Shown: positions 35,141 to 44,749 of the stretch, one piece after another | How the letters are laid out: each line of letters starts with the position of its first letter | Position numbering within the stretch: the first letter of the stretch is position 1 | DNA from: Qipengyuania_B sp965214525 | GTDB taxonomy: Bacteria > Pseudomonadota > Alphaproteobacteria > Sphingomonadales > Sphingomonadaceae | Direction of reading: 5' to 3' | Assembly: GCA_965214525.1 (NCBI GenBank) | Contig: OZ243959.1 | Span: 806,001-870,000, forward strand | Length of the DNA: 64,000 bases | Made by a program: the position numbers and the translations under genes | The notes under the pieces: generated by a model | The model's database searches: none | Told to the model about the DNA's origin: nothing | Seen by the model: the letters and a program-made list of their open reading frames with translations, nothing else

Positions 35141-36749
35141 CCGGGGCGAAGTCACGTGGCGGCCCAGCCGGCAGGCCCCAGAGCGCCACCAGCAGCCCAA
35201 ACGCCACGACAACCCAAGTGTACCATAGACCCGAATAAACGTTGCCGGTTGTCGCCACGATATATCCCGCGATCAACGGCAGGAAGCCGCCAAGATAGCC
35301 CGCGCCGATATGGTACGGGATGGACATGGACGAGTAGCGGATTTGCGGAGGAAACATCTCCGCGAGCAGCGCTGCGACTGACCCGTAAGTCAACGCGGAC
35401 AATAGGCCCAGCACCAGTAGGAGCGCCACTATGCCGACTATATTGGCCAAGGGAGGGGTCTTGGTCGAGAAGTCGTAACCTTGCTGCTCAAGCCATTTTT
35501 GCACACCTGCCCGCCGGTCTGTCTCGCGAAGGTTCGCATGTGGGAACGTCGCATCGCCGATGGTAACGTGCCCTTGCGTCGCGCGGGTGACGTCGTAGGG
35601 AACACCCAGGGCCGTCAGATCCTGCAACACCCGGCCGCATGCAGTCTCCTGCCGTTCGGCGAATGGATCGTAGACGCAATCACGGCCACTGACCGTGACA
35701 GGCGCATCCCGGGCACTGGTTTCAAGACCCGGATTGGCGAGCGCACCGATGGCCCAAAATATTGGGAACAGCAGGACGAGGCTGAGCGCCGCGCCGATGA
35801 CGATGGGCTTTTTACGCCCTACCCGGTCCGACCATTTACCGACCAGCAAGTACAACCCCATCGACAGAGTGCCTGCGATCAGCAGGATGATCTCGACCAG
35901 ACCCTCCTCCACCCGCATCGGACCGCGCAGGAAACTGAGGCCATAAAAGAACGCAGTGTACCAAATCGTGGTCAGCACCCCAGTTATTCCGAACAGGGCG
36001 ACGAAGATGCGCTTCTTGTTGCCGGGGTACGTGAAGCTTTCCACAAAGGGGTTCTTCGCGGTCTCGCCTGCTGCTTTCATCGCTTGGAAGACGGGCGATT
36101 CCGACAGCTTCAGCCGCATCCACAAGGATATGCCGAGCAGGATGATCGACAGCAGAAAGGGGATGCGCCACCCCCAAGCGGCGAAGGCATCGGCCGGGAT
36201 CAACGCCCGGCATACCAACACGACGATGATCGACAGCACGAACCCGCCCACCACGCTTGCCTGAATGAAGCTGGTGTAGAATCCGCGCTTTTCTGGGGGT
36301 GCATGTTCGGCAACATAGATCGCCGCACCCCCGTATTCGCCTCCCAGAGCCAGCCCTTGCAAAATCCGCAGCAGGATGACGATCGCCGGGGCGACGAGGC
36401 CGATCGTTGCGGCACTGGGAACAAGGCCCACCCCGGCCGTCGCAACACCCATAAGCGTAACGGTGACAAGAAAGGTGTATTTGCGTCCGAGCCGATCCCC
36501 CAGAAACCCGAACAGGATGGCCCCCAACGGTCGGAAGCCGAAGCCTACGGCAAATCCCGCCCAAACCAGCAACAGTTGCAACGTCTCGTTTTCGCTGGGG
36601 AAGAACGCCGCGCCGATCAGGGCGGCAAGAGTACCGTAGATGAAGAAGTCATACCATTCGAACACCGTGCCTGCAGACGACGCGGCGATGACCAGTCGGA
36701 TTTCCCGTGCACTAGGCTGCCGTTGCAAGGCGCTTATGCTGTCGGACAT
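35133..36749 (-). CDS. MFS transporter of the metabolite:H+ symporter (MHS) family
   Basis: 538 residues. There are about 12 membrane helices. FEWYDFFIYGTLAALIG at 30-46 is the MHS signature, followed by GFRPLGAILFGFLGDRLGRKYTF and LGGEYGGAAIYVAEHAPPEKRG. A hydrophilic insertion of about 100 residues (roughly 330-430) with two Cys (DCVYDPF and TACGRVL) sits between late helices; this feature is shared by a known MHS subfamily. Substrates of MHS proteins are organic acids and osmolytes; the specific one cannot be told. It overlaps alr by 8 bases. Confidence 0.9.
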   Translation of the reverse strand: MSDSISALQRQPSAREIRLVIAASSAGTVFEWYDFFIYGTLAALIGAAFFPSENETLQLLLVWAGFAVGFGFRPLGAILFGFLGDRLGRKYTFLVTVTLMGVATAGVGLVPSAATIGLVAPAIVILLRILQGLALGGEYGGAAIYVAEHAPPEKRGFYTSFIQASVVGGFVLSIIVVLVCRALIPADAFAAWGWRIPFLLSIILLGISLWMRLKLSESPVFQAMKAAGETAKNPFVESFTYPGNKKRIFVALFGITGVLTTIWYTAFFYGLSFLRGPMRVEEGLVEIILLIAGTLSMGLYLLVGKWSDRVGRKKPIVIGAALSLVLLFPIFWAIGALANPGLETSARDAPVTVSGRDCVYDPFAERQETACGRVLQDLTALGVPYDVTRATQGHVTIGDATFPHANLRETDRRAGVQKWLEQQGYDFSTKTPPLANIVGIVALLLVLGLLSALTYGSVAALLAEMFPPQIRYSSMSIPYHIGAGYLGGFLPLIAGYIVATTGNVYSGLWYTWVVVAFGLLVALWGLPAGPPRDFAPDG

Positions 36750-36777
36750 TCACATCTTCCCCCCACGTCTTGGGCTG

Positions 36778-37242
36778 CTAGCTGTTCGCCGTTACCTTGG
36801 AAAGTGCATCCTGCGCGGCGTTCCAAGCCAGCATTATCGATGGGTGGCGCGCGGGCAGGGGAATGGCGGGAGCAAGCAATGCGATGTCTGGCCATGCCGG
36901 GGTGCGCTTCGGTGACGCTGCCTCACTCGCAAGCCATTGCGCGATCTCGTGCGCCGCCTGCGAGATATCGTCCTTATTACGGGCGCTGCAATGCCGCGCG
37001 AAGATGGCCGCCGCGGCTTGTCCCATCGCGCATGCGCTTACCCTGAGACCCACCGCAGCGATCTTTCCGGTGAGATCGGTACGCAGCGAAACCTCGACAT
37101 CGCTGCCGCAGGCGCGCGAGCGTGCGTGGCCGCCGAGGCAGGGCGTCGACAACATGGGGTATGCTGCGAGTTCGACGGCAAGGCTCAGCATCTGCGTGGT
37201 ATAGGGGTTTCCATGCGGAGAGCGAACCTGCGCCATCTTCAC
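36778..37242 (-). CDS. NifU/SufU-like iron-sulfur scaffold protein
   Basis: 154 residues. Three Cys match the NifU_N/SufU pattern: C35 (STPCLGG), C45 (RACGSDVEV) and C71 (VSACAMGQAAAA). The end RHPSIMLAWNAAQDAL is family-like. In SufU/IscU proteins these Cys hold a nascent Fe-S cluster or zinc. No sulphur-mobilising enzyme is next to it. It overlaps cvpA by 4 bases, so it is cotranscribed with cvpA and radA. The function of this subgroup is not established. Confidence 0.78.
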   Translation of the reverse strand: MKMAQVRSPHGNPYTTQMLSLAVELAAYPMLSTPCLGGHARSRACGSDVEVSLRTDLTGKIAAVGLRVSACAMGQAAAAIFARHCSARNKDDISQAAHEIAQWLASEAASPKRTPAWPDIALLAPAIPLPARHPSIMLAWNAAQDALSKVTANS

Positions 37243-37763
37243 TCATCCTGCGCTGGTGCGGTTTCGTTCAACCGGTCGCGGCGCTCCCCAATCGAGCTAA
37301 TGAGGGCGCGCGAGCCTGCATCGACCAGACTGTACGTGCGCGCCTCGACGATCCATCCCGGACGGCCTTGGGTGCCCCATATGGCATCATACCCCATCAC
37401 CAGCATGGAGAACCCGATGACGACGACGACGAAGCCTTTCAATGCACCAAAGCCAAGCCCCAACACCCGGTCAATCGGACCAAGCGCGGAGGCGCGCGAC
37501 GAGCGGCCAGCCTTGACGGCTATGAAACGGATGATCGCGTAAGGAATGATGAGCAACAGCAGCAGGGCGATGACCTCAGTGGAAATGCCGTTGCCAAGAT
37601 ATTCCGACAGGACGTCGCTGACGGGCTCTTGAAGATACCGGATGGCGATCGCTGCAACGATCCACGCTGCCAGACTGAGCGTTTCCTGCACGAAGCCGCG
37701 CAGGAAACCACCGATTGCCGCGGCCGCCACGATGATGGCAACGATGTAATCAAGGCCGAACAT
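37239..37763 (-). CDS. cvpA: CvpA-family membrane protein
   Basis: 174 residues with about four helices: 5-25 (LDYIVAIIVAAAAIGGFLRG), 29-47, 65-85 and 100-125. The pattern LDYIVAIIVAAAAIGGFLRGFVQE at the start is typical of CvpA (colicin V production). These proteins act in envelope homeostasis. The gap from radA is 16 bases. The C-terminus is hydrophilic (ISSIGERRDRLNE). Confidence 0.88.
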   Translation of the reverse strand: MFGLDYIVAIIVAAAAIGGFLRGFVQETLSLAAWIVAAIAIRYLQEPVSDVLSEYLGNGISTEVIALLLLLIIPYAIIRFIAVKAGRSSRASALGPIDRVLGLGFGALKGFVVVVIGFSMLVMGYDAIWGTQGRPGWIVEARTYSLVDAGSRALISSIGERRDRLNETAPAQDE

Positions 37764-37779
37764 GATGCCGGACCATGCT

Positions 37780-39147
37780 CTATGCGCCGCCCATCACCTG
37801 GTCAACGAGATTGACGAGACGATCGAAGCTGGAAAACCGGAAGTTGCTGTCCTTGCTTTCCAGCCCGGTCGGGCCGAAGCCGGTATCGAAGCCAAGCTTG
37901 CTGGCCTCGCGCAAACGCAAACCGCCATGGGCAACGGCTCGTATCTCGCCAGCCAACGATACCTCGCCCAGCCATACGCCCCGCGACACCAGCGGCTTGT
38001 CGGCCAAGGCCGAGATGAGGGCCGCAGCGACCGCCAGATCGGCAGCTGGGTCCGCCAGCCGATATCCACCGGCAACGTTCAAATACACCTCGGCACTGGA
38101 GAAATTGAGGCCGCAACGCGATTCCAGCACCGCCAGCAGCATGGCAAGGCGCCCACTATCCCAACCAACGACCGCCCGGCGCGGCGTCGCACCCGACTGC
38201 AAGCGGACGATCAGGGCTTGAATTTCGACCAAAACCGGTCGTGTTCCCTCCATCGCCGGAAAGACCGAACTGCCCGCAATCGGCTGCTCACGCCCAGACA
38301 GAAACAGCATGGACGGGTTCTCCACCTCTTCCAGTCCATCCCCTGCCATCGCGAACACACCAATCTCATCAACGGCGCCGAAACGGTTCTTTAAAGCCCG
38401 CAGGATGCGATATTGATGGCTTCGTTCGCCCTCGAAGCTCATCACTACGTCGACCATGTGTTCAAGAACGCGCGGACCGGCGATCGACCCATCCTTGGTG
38501 ACATGTCCGACCAGTACCAGAACGGTGGCGTTTTCCTTGGCGAAACGGATCAACTCAAACGCACATCCGCGCACCTGGCTGACGGTGCCCGGTGCGCCCT
38601 CGATAGTGTCGGAATACATCGTCTGGATGGAGTCGATAACCATCAGATCAGGTGCCGGCATTCCTCCTAGCGTCGTCAGGATATCGCGCACATTGGTCGC
38701 GGCCGCCAGTTGCACGGGCGCATCGGACAAGCCCAGCCTTTGTGCGCGCAAGCGGACTTGCCCGGCCGCCTCCTCGCCGCTGATATATACCGCTGCGGAA
38801 CCCGTTCGCGCCATCCGCGCTGCAGCCTGGAGCAGCAGGGTTGACTTGCCGATCCCCGGGTCGCCACCCATCAATATCGCCGATCCGGGAACGAACCCGC
38901 CGCCCAGCGCTCGGTCGAATTCGGCCAGGCCGGTCGTTTGCCGCGCCAAGGTCTGCCCCGGTTCGTCCAACGCTACGAAGGAGATGCCGCGCCCGCCACT
39001 CGATAGATCGTGCTTTTGCGAAAACACGGTGGCAGGCGCGTCTTCCACCAGCGTGTTCCATTCGGCACAATCGGGGCATTGGCCCTGCCAGCGCGAAGCG
39101 ACCGATCCGCAGGCCTGACAGACATATCGACGTTTGGGTTTTGCCAT
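37780..39147 (-). CDS. radA: DNA repair protein RadA
   Basis: 455 residues. The N-terminal zinc finger has C10, C13, C24 and C27. The RecA-like core carries Walker A GGDPGIGKST, the RadA-specific KNRFG motif (LKNRFGAVDEIG) and a C-terminal Lon-protease-like domain (VGGYRLADPAADLAVAAALIS-type helices). It promotes branch migration and D-loop extension in recombination. The ATG at 39147 lies 73 bases from the divergent patatin gene. Confidence 0.96.
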   Translation of the reverse strand: MAKPKRRYVCQACGSVASRWQGQCPDCAEWNTLVEDAPATVFSQKHDLSSGGRGISFVALDEPGQTLARQTTGLAEFDRALGGGFVPGSAILMGGDPGIGKSTLLLQAAARMARTGSAAVYISGEEAAGQVRLRAQRLGLSDAPVQLAAATNVRDILTTLGGMPAPDLMVIDSIQTMYSDTIEGAPGTVSQVRGCAFELIRFAKENATVLVLVGHVTKDGSIAGPRVLEHMVDVVMSFEGERSHQYRILRALKNRFGAVDEIGVFAMAGDGLEEVENPSMLFLSGREQPIAGSSVFPAMEGTRPVLVEIQALIVRLQSGATPRRAVVGWDSGRLAMLLAVLESRCGLNFSSAEVYLNVAGGYRLADPAADLAVAAALISALADKPLVSRGVWLGEVSLAGEIRAVAHGGLRLREASKLGFDTGFGPTGLESKDSNFRFSSFDRLVNLVDQVMGGA

Positions 39148-39220
39148 CGCGTACCGCTAGGAAGAACAGAAGCCGAACGCAATTGCCTTTGCTCCTCTAT
39201 CGCGCCACAACCTGTAAACA

Positions 39221-41542
39221 ATGAAGCAGAAGGAACTCAGGATCGCACTCGTTTGCTATGGGGGCGTCAGCCTGGCGGTCTATATGCACGGAGTGACCAA
39301 GGAACTGTGGCATCTGGCGCGCGCCAGTCGCGACTATCATGCCAAGGGCCCACAGCGGGAGGGGGTCACGGCGGTCTACCGCGCGCTTTTGCAGGAAATT
39401 GAAGCCGATTGCGGGGTCAAGCTGCGGGTGCTGCCCGACATCCTCAGCGGTGCGAGCGCTGGCGGTATCAACGCGGTTTTCCTGGCGCAGGCGATCTATT
39501 CGGGCCAGTCCTTGGAGCCACTAACGGAAATGTGGCTGGAGGTCGCCGATATCGACGAACTGGTTGATCCGGATGCGCGTCCGATGTGGCGTTTTGCCAA
39601 AATCTGGGCTCAGCCGCTTGCCTGGTGGCTCATGCGCAAGCCGGGCAGTGCGGTGTCCGAAAGCGTTGCACCTGAGGCACGGGCCGAAGTCAGCCGCAAG
39701 GTTTCCTCCCTTGTTCGCGGACGGTGGTTTCGCCCGCCATTTTCCGGAGCGCGGTTTTCTGCGCTGCTGCACAAGGCGCTGATGGCGATGCAGGACACCA
39801 AGCGAGAACTGCCATTGCTTCCCCCCGAGCACCCGCTGGACCTGACAGTCACGGCAACGGATTTTTACGGACATGCCGAGATGCTGCGCCTGCATAGTCC
39901 TGCGACGATCGAGGAGACAGAGCACCGGGTATCGATCGGCTTCAGCGCCAAGGCTCCAACCACCAGCACGGCGGCGTTCGTCGATCCGCTCACCCTGGTC
40001 TTCGCTGCGCGTGCAACGGCGAGCTTTCCGGGGGCGTTCCCGGCATTGCGCGTAGAGGAGATCGACGATCTTGCCGAACGCCTGCAGCTGATCTGGCCAA
40101 CGCGCGAGAGCTTTTTGAAGGAATTGTTCGAAGACCAGCCGCTCGATGCGATCGTCACCAACACCTCGCTGATTGACGGTTCGGTACTGGTGAACGCACC
40201 GTTTTCAAGTGCGATGGCCGGACTCGCCATTCGTCCCGTGCACCGCGAAGTCGACCGGCGGATCGTGTACATCGATCCGCGCCCCGATCGCATCGGTTCG
40301 ATGAACGATGCCCGGCGGTCGCAACCGGTCGGTTTTTTCGCCGCCATCTTCGGTTCTCTCTCGACGATACCGCGCGAACAGCCGATTCGCGACAATCTCG
40401 AGATGCTGGAAGAACAAAGCCGCGAGGCGGAACGCACGCGATATATCGTGCGGGCGTTGCGTCCTGATGTTGAGCGTACTGTCGAGGCACTGTTCGGGCG
40501 GACCCTGTTCTTCGATCGCCCCACGCCGCGCCGGTTGCAGGCTTGGCGTGCCAAAGCTCAGCAAGCGGCCGCGGTGCAGGCAGGCTATGCTTTTCAATCC
40601 TATGCGCAGGCGAAGTTTTCGGGCATCATGCGCCGATTGGCCGCGCTGGTACAGCAAGCCGCCCCGCAATTGCCCTTGGCAGACCCGCGGCCGATCGAGA
40701 AAGCCTTGCGCGTCGAATTGGTCGCGCGTGGCTTGATCTCCAGCACCAACGTTTCGGATGATGGCGATGCGGAAGCGATTGCATTCTTTCGCACCTACGA
40801 CATTCGGTTTCGCATCCGCCGGCTACGCCTGCTGGCGCGCCGCCTGTCGCGTGAGTGGGAAAACGACCACGAGATTTCGGAAGAAGCGCTTGGCCGGGCG
40901 CGCGCAGCGATTTTCGAGACGCTGACGCTTTATCTCATGCGCGACAGCGCGGCCGACCTTGGCACGGACTTCAAGGCTGCCGCCGCCAACGTGTTGCACG
41001 ATGCGGGGGCGGTTCTCGACATTCTCGCGCAGCAACGCCAGCTGGCGGCGGTCGATACCATCGCCGAGGAAATCCTTGCGAAGGCCTTGGAGGAGATGCC
41101 CAAGACTCTGCGCCGGCGCATGTTGCTCGCCTATCTCGGCTTTCCATTCTACGACGTCGCGACCTATTCGCTGCAACGTAACGAGATGTTTTCCGAGTAC
41201 GATCCGGTCAAGGTCGACCGCATTTCGCCCGATGATGCCAAGACCATCCGGCAAGGAGGAACGCGCGCCACGCTGCGCGGTATCGAATTCTACAATTTCG
41301 GTGCCTTCTTCAGCCGGGCCTATCGCGAGAACGATTACCTGTGGGGACGTTTGCACGGAGCGGAACGGATGATCGACATTGTCTGTTCGGCGACCGACGT
41401 ATCTCCCTCTGTCGCGGTTCAAAGGGCTTTCAAAAGGCGGGCCTTCCTTGCCATACTGGACGAGGAGGATGAACGCCTGACAGCCGACAGGGGTCTTGTG
41501 GCTACCCTGCGCGCTGAAGTTCTGCGCGCAACGGCAGACTAG
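39221..41542 (+). CDS. Large patatin-like phospholipase-domain protein (DUF3376 type)
   Basis: 773 residues. The patatin domain covers about 5-340: an oxyanion loop at YGGVSLAVY, the nucleophile elbow SGASAGG with Ser79, and the dyad Asp319 in LIDGSV. The remaining 430 residues are helical and match the DUF3376-type C-terminal extension found with patatin in this group. No signal peptide or membrane helix is apparent. It is probably a lipase or acyl hydrolase acting at the membrane; the substrate is unknown. It stops 3 bases from the dnaJ stop. Confidence 0.85.
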   Translation: MKQKELRIALVCYGGVSLAVYMHGVTKELWHLARASRDYHAKGPQREGVTAVYRALLQEIEADCGVKLRVLPDILSGASAGGINAVFLAQAIYSGQSLEPLTEMWLEVADIDELVDPDARPMWRFAKIWAQPLAWWLMRKPGSAVSESVAPEARAEVSRKVSSLVRGRWFRPPFSGARFSALLHKALMAMQDTKRELPLLPPEHPLDLTVTATDFYGHAEMLRLHSPATIEETEHRVSIGFSAKAPTTSTAAFVDPLTLVFAARATASFPGAFPALRVEEIDDLAERLQLIWPTRESFLKELFEDQPLDAIVTNTSLIDGSVLVNAPFSSAMAGLAIRPVHREVDRRIVYIDPRPDRIGSMNDARRSQPVGFFAAIFGSLSTIPREQPIRDNLEMLEEQSREAERTRYIVRALRPDVERTVEALFGRTLFFDRPTPRRLQAWRAKAQQAAAVQAGYAFQSYAQAKFSGIMRRLAALVQQAAPQLPLADPRPIEKALRVELVARGLISSTNVSDDGDAEAIAFFRTYDIRFRIRRLRLLARRLSREWENDHEISEEALGRARAAIFETLTLYLMRDSAADLGTDFKAAAANVLHDAGAVLDILAQQRQLAAVDTIAEEILAKALEEMPKTLRRRMLLAYLGFPFYDVATYSLQRNEMFSEYDPVKVDRISPDDAKTIRQGGTRATLRGIEFYNFGAFFSRAYRENDYLWGRLHGAERMIDIVCSATDVSPSVAVQRAFKRRAFLAILDEEDERLTADRGLVATLRAEVLRATAD

Positions 41543-41545
41543 CGA

Positions 41546-42664
41546 TCAACTGCCGAACGCGGTTTTCAGCCTATCGAAGAAGCTGCGGCTTTCGGGGCAT
41601 TCTTCGCCGGTTTCCGTATCGCGAAATTGCTCCAGCAACTCCTTTTGTTCGCGCGACAGGCGATTGGGAGTTTCTACCCGAATTTCCGCAACCAGATCCC
41701 CGCGACCGCGACCTTGCAGCACCGGCATGCCAGCTCCGCGTCGGCGAAGCTGGCTGCCGGTCTGGATGCCAGCGGGTATTTCCAACGTGATGGTCTCTCC
41801 ATTCATATCGGGAATACGCACTTCGCCCCCCAGCGCTGCCGTCGAGAAGGTAATGGGAACCTGCGTCGACAAGGTGGTACCATGCCGTTCGAACACAGAA
41901 TGCGGTTTGATATGCACGAAGATATACAGGTCGCCCGAAGGGGCACCGTATGGACCGGCTTCTCCCTTGCCAGTCAGCCGGATGCGCGTACCCGTGTCCA
42001 CGCCGGGGGGAATGTCAACCTTGAGTGACTGCGCGCGGTCGACCCGCCCTTCCCCACCGCACGCGTTGCAGACTTTTTCGATGACTTCGCCACGGCCCTG
42101 GCAATTCGGGCAAGGGCGTTCGACGACGAAAAACCCCTGCTTTGCGCGGACCTTGCCGAACCCGTTGCACAGATTGCAGGTACGCATATGGGTGCCGGGC
42201 TCCGCACCCGAACCGCTGCAAGTATCGCAACGCTCCGATACTTCGATGGCTATCTCGGTGGACTTGCCATGGAAAGCATCGTCAAGCGTGATTTCCATGT
42301 CATAGCGCAGATCGGCACCGCGCCTCGTCGTGCCTCTTCCTGCCGATCCACCAAACGCGCTGCCAAAAATGGTCTCGAAGATATCGCCGATGTCGCCGAA
42401 ATCCTGTCCACCCGCGCCGCCACCCATGCCCTGTTGAAAGGCGGCATGCCCGTATCGATCATATGCCGCGCGTTTCTGCGGGTCTTTCAGAATTTCGTAA
42501 GCGGCGCTGATCGACTTGAACCGCGCTTCGGCATCCTGATCTCCAGGGTTGCGATCCGGATGGTATTGCATGGCCAGCTTGCGATAAGCGGCCTTGATCG
42601 TCCCACTATCGGCATCCCGCGCGCAGCCCAGCAATTCGTAAAAGTCGACGTCCGTCACGGCCAT
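41546..42664 (-). CDS. dnaJ: Chaperone DnaJ (Hsp40)
   Basis: 372 residues. The J-domain has the HPD motif at 35-37. A Gly-rich region follows (GMGGGAGGQDFGD), and four CxxCxGxG zinc repeats lie at about 141-205 (CDTCSGSG, CNLCNGFG, CPNCQGRG, CNACGGEG). It stimulates DnaK ATPase and delivers substrates. It is downstream of dnaK on the same strand, with a hairpin between, so expression is likely partly reduced relative to dnaK. Confidence 0.97.
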   Translation of the reverse strand: MAVTDVDFYELLGCARDADSGTIKAAYRKLAMQYHPDRNPGDQDAEARFKSISAAYEILKDPQKRAAYDRYGHAAFQQGMGGGAGGQDFGDIGDIFETIFGSAFGGSAGRGTTRRGADLRYDMEITLDDAFHGKSTEIAIEVSERCDTCSGSGAEPGTHMRTCNLCNGFGKVRAKQGFFVVERPCPNCQGRGEVIEKVCNACGGEGRVDRAQSLKVDIPPGVDTGTRIRLTGKGEAGPYGAPSGDLYIFVHIKPHSVFERHGTTLSTQVPITFSTAALGGEVRIPDMNGETITLEIPAGIQTGSQLRRRGAGMPVLQGRGRGDLVAEIRVETPNRLSREQKELLEQFRDTETGEECPESRSFFDRLKTAFGS

Positions 42665-42688
42665 GTTCTACCCCGTCCCGACCAAAAC

Positions 42689-42718
42689 CGCCACCGATGC
42701 ATTGATACATCGGTGGCG
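42689..42718 (-). terminator. Hairpin between dnaK and dnaJ, possible partial terminator
   Basis: A perfect 11-bp stem (42689-42699 with 42708-42718) with an 8-base loop. In the direction of dnaK-dnaJ transcription it is followed by GTTTTGG, a short U-run. It could end part of the transcripts after dnaK while some read through into dnaJ. It could also protect the dnaK 3' end. The role is inferred from structure and position. Confidence 0.65.
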
Positions 42719-42738
42719 CTCCATTCCTGTTGGCAAGG

Positions 42739-44664
42739 TCAGCCTTTGTTGTCTTCTTCGACTTCGGAGAACTCGGCGTCCACGACGTCTTCCTGCGAAC
42801 TGGTGCCGGTGTCACCGCCAGCCGCATCACCCGAACCGGTGCTTGCCTGCTCCTGCTCGTAAATTTGCTGACCCATCTTCATTGCCGCCTGGGTCAGTTC
42901 CTGGGCCTTGGCGTTGATCGCTTCGGCATCGTCACCTTCCAGGGCAGTCTTGACCTCTGCAAGCTTTTCTTCGACCTCAGACTTGGTTGCCGCATCGATC
43001 TTGTCGCCATGCTCGTCGAGCTGCTTTTGCGTAGCGTGCACCAGGCTATCGGCCTGATTGCGCGCTTCGGCGGATGCCCGTCGCTTCTTGTCCTCTTCAG
43101 CGAACTTCTCGGCGTCCTGCACCATCTGGTCGATATCGTTATCGCTCAGGCCGCCCGACGCCTGGATGCGGATCTGCTGTTCCTTGCCCGTGCCCTTGTC
43201 CTTGGCCGAGACGTTCACGATACCGTTCGCGTCGATGTCGAACGTCACCTCGATCTGCGGAACGCCGCGCGGTGCCGCCGGAATGCCGACGAGGTCGAAC
43301 TGCCCCAGCAACTTGTTGTCGCTGGCCATTTCGCGCTCACCCTGGAAGACCCGGATCGTTACCGCGTTCTGATTATCCTCCGCAGTAGAGTAGGTCTGCG
43401 TCTTCTTGGTCGGGATCGTGGTATTACGGTCAATCATCTTGGTCATGATGCCACCAAGCGTTTCGATGCCAAGGGACAGCGGCGTCACGTCGAGCAGCAA
43501 CACGTCCTTGACGTCGCCCTGCAACACGCCGGCCTGAATGGCCGCGCCCATCGCCACCACCTCATCGGGATTTACACCCGTATGGGGCTTGGAGCCGAAG
43601 AATTGCTCGACCACTTCGCGCACCTTGGGCATCCGCGTCATGCCCCCGACGAGAATGACCTCGTCCACTTGATCCTTGGACATGCTGGCATCCGCCAACG
43701 CCTTCTTGCAGGGCTCAAGCGTGCGCTTGATAAGATCGCCAACCAATTGCTCGAGCTTGGATCGTGTGATGGTCTCTACTAGGTGCAGCGGCGTCGAACT
43801 GCCGCCTTCCATGCGGGCCGTGATGAACGGCAGGTTGACTTCCGTCTGCTGCGCGCTGGAAAGTTCGATCTTTGCCTTCTCTGCCGCTTCCTTCAAGCGC
43901 TGCAGCGCCAGCTTGTCCTTGCGCAGGTCCATGTTCTCTTTCTGCTGGAACTGATCCGCAAGGTATTCGACCATCACGCTGTCGAAATCTTCACCGCCAA
44001 GAAACGTGTCGCCATTGGTCGACTTCACTTCAAAAACGCCGTCGCCGATCTCCAGAATCGAGATGTCGAACGTGCCGCCACCAAGATCATAGACCGCAAT
44101 CGTCTTGCCGTCCTGCTTGTCGAGCCCGTAGGCCAGCGCCGCGGCCGTCGGTTCGTTGATGATGCGCAAGACCTCGAGCCCAGCAATCTGCCCGGCATCC
44201 TTCGTCGCCTGCCGCTGTGCATCGTTGAAATAAGCGGGAACCGTGATCACGGCCTGGCTTACGCTTTCGCCAAGATAGCTCTCGGCGGTTTCCTTCATCT
44301 TCTGAAGGATGAACGCCGAGATCTGGCTGGGCGAGTAGCTCTCGCCGCCCGCCTTCACCCAGGCGTCGCCGTTCTTACCCTTGACGATATCGTAAGGGAC
44401 AAGACCCTGATCCTTTTTCGTCGTCGCATCGTCGAAGCGCCGTCCGATCAATCGCTTGATGGCGAACAGGGTGTTGTCGGGATTGGTGACCGCCTGACGC
44501 TTCGCCGGTTGGCCGATCAGTCGCTCGTTGTCCTTGGTAAAGGCTACGATCGAAGGCGTCGTACGCGCGCCTTCCGCATTCTCGATGACCTTGGGTTTGC
44601 CCCCGTCCATTACGGCGACGCAGCTATTGGTGGTGCCAAGATCGATACCGATGACTTTGACCAT
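42739..44664 (-). CDS. dnaK: Chaperone DnaK (Hsp70)
   Basis: 641 residues. The start GIDLGTTNSCVAVMDG is the ATPase phosphate-1 loop. IINEPTAAALAYG and the linker/substrate domain (DVTPLSLGIETLGG) follow, and a C-terminal lid with a Gln/Gly/Ala-rich tail ends near VVDAEFSEVEED. The alphaproteobacterial RpoH promoter consensus is found about 86-113 bases upstream. DnaJ follows, while GrpE is 2 kb away next to HrcA. Confidence 0.98.
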   Translation of the reverse strand: MVKVIGIDLGTTNSCVAVMDGGKPKVIENAEGARTTPSIVAFTKDNERLIGQPAKRQAVTNPDNTLFAIKRLIGRRFDDATTKKDQGLVPYDIVKGKNGDAWVKAGGESYSPSQISAFILQKMKETAESYLGESVSQAVITVPAYFNDAQRQATKDAGQIAGLEVLRIINEPTAAALAYGLDKQDGKTIAVYDLGGGTFDISILEIGDGVFEVKSTNGDTFLGGEDFDSVMVEYLADQFQQKENMDLRKDKLALQRLKEAAEKAKIELSSAQQTEVNLPFITARMEGGSSTPLHLVETITRSKLEQLVGDLIKRTLEPCKKALADASMSKDQVDEVILVGGMTRMPKVREVVEQFFGSKPHTGVNPDEVVAMGAAIQAGVLQGDVKDVLLLDVTPLSLGIETLGGIMTKMIDRNTTIPTKKTQTYSTAEDNQNAVTIRVFQGEREMASDNKLLGQFDLVGIPAAPRGVPQIEVTFDIDANGIVNVSAKDKGTGKEQQIRIQASGGLSDNDIDQMVQDAEKFAEEDKKRRASAEARNQADSLVHATQKQLDEHGDKIDAATKSEVEEKLAEVKTALEGDDAEAINAKAQELTQAAMKMGQQIYEQEQASTGSGDAAGGDTGTSSQEDVVDAEFSEVEEDNKG

Positions 44665-44749
44665 TTCTTCCCCATTCCTAATATCAATTGCAAGCCGCGC
44701 GGCGTGCTTCGCGTCAGCAAAGCAACTCGGCGGCTCAGTTACGAGGGGG

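Noticed and set aside
35700..36100. The 100-residue hydrophilic insertion in the MHS transporter as a possible new sensor domain
   Set aside because: Comparable insertions with Cys occur in a known MHS subfamily, so it is not novel.
35481..37046. A 521-codon open frame on the plus strand opposite the MHS transporter and NifU-like genes
   Set aside because: It is antisense to well-supported genes and has shadow-type low-complexity composition (Gln, Asp and Arg runs) without any domain; high G+C makes long antisense frames common.
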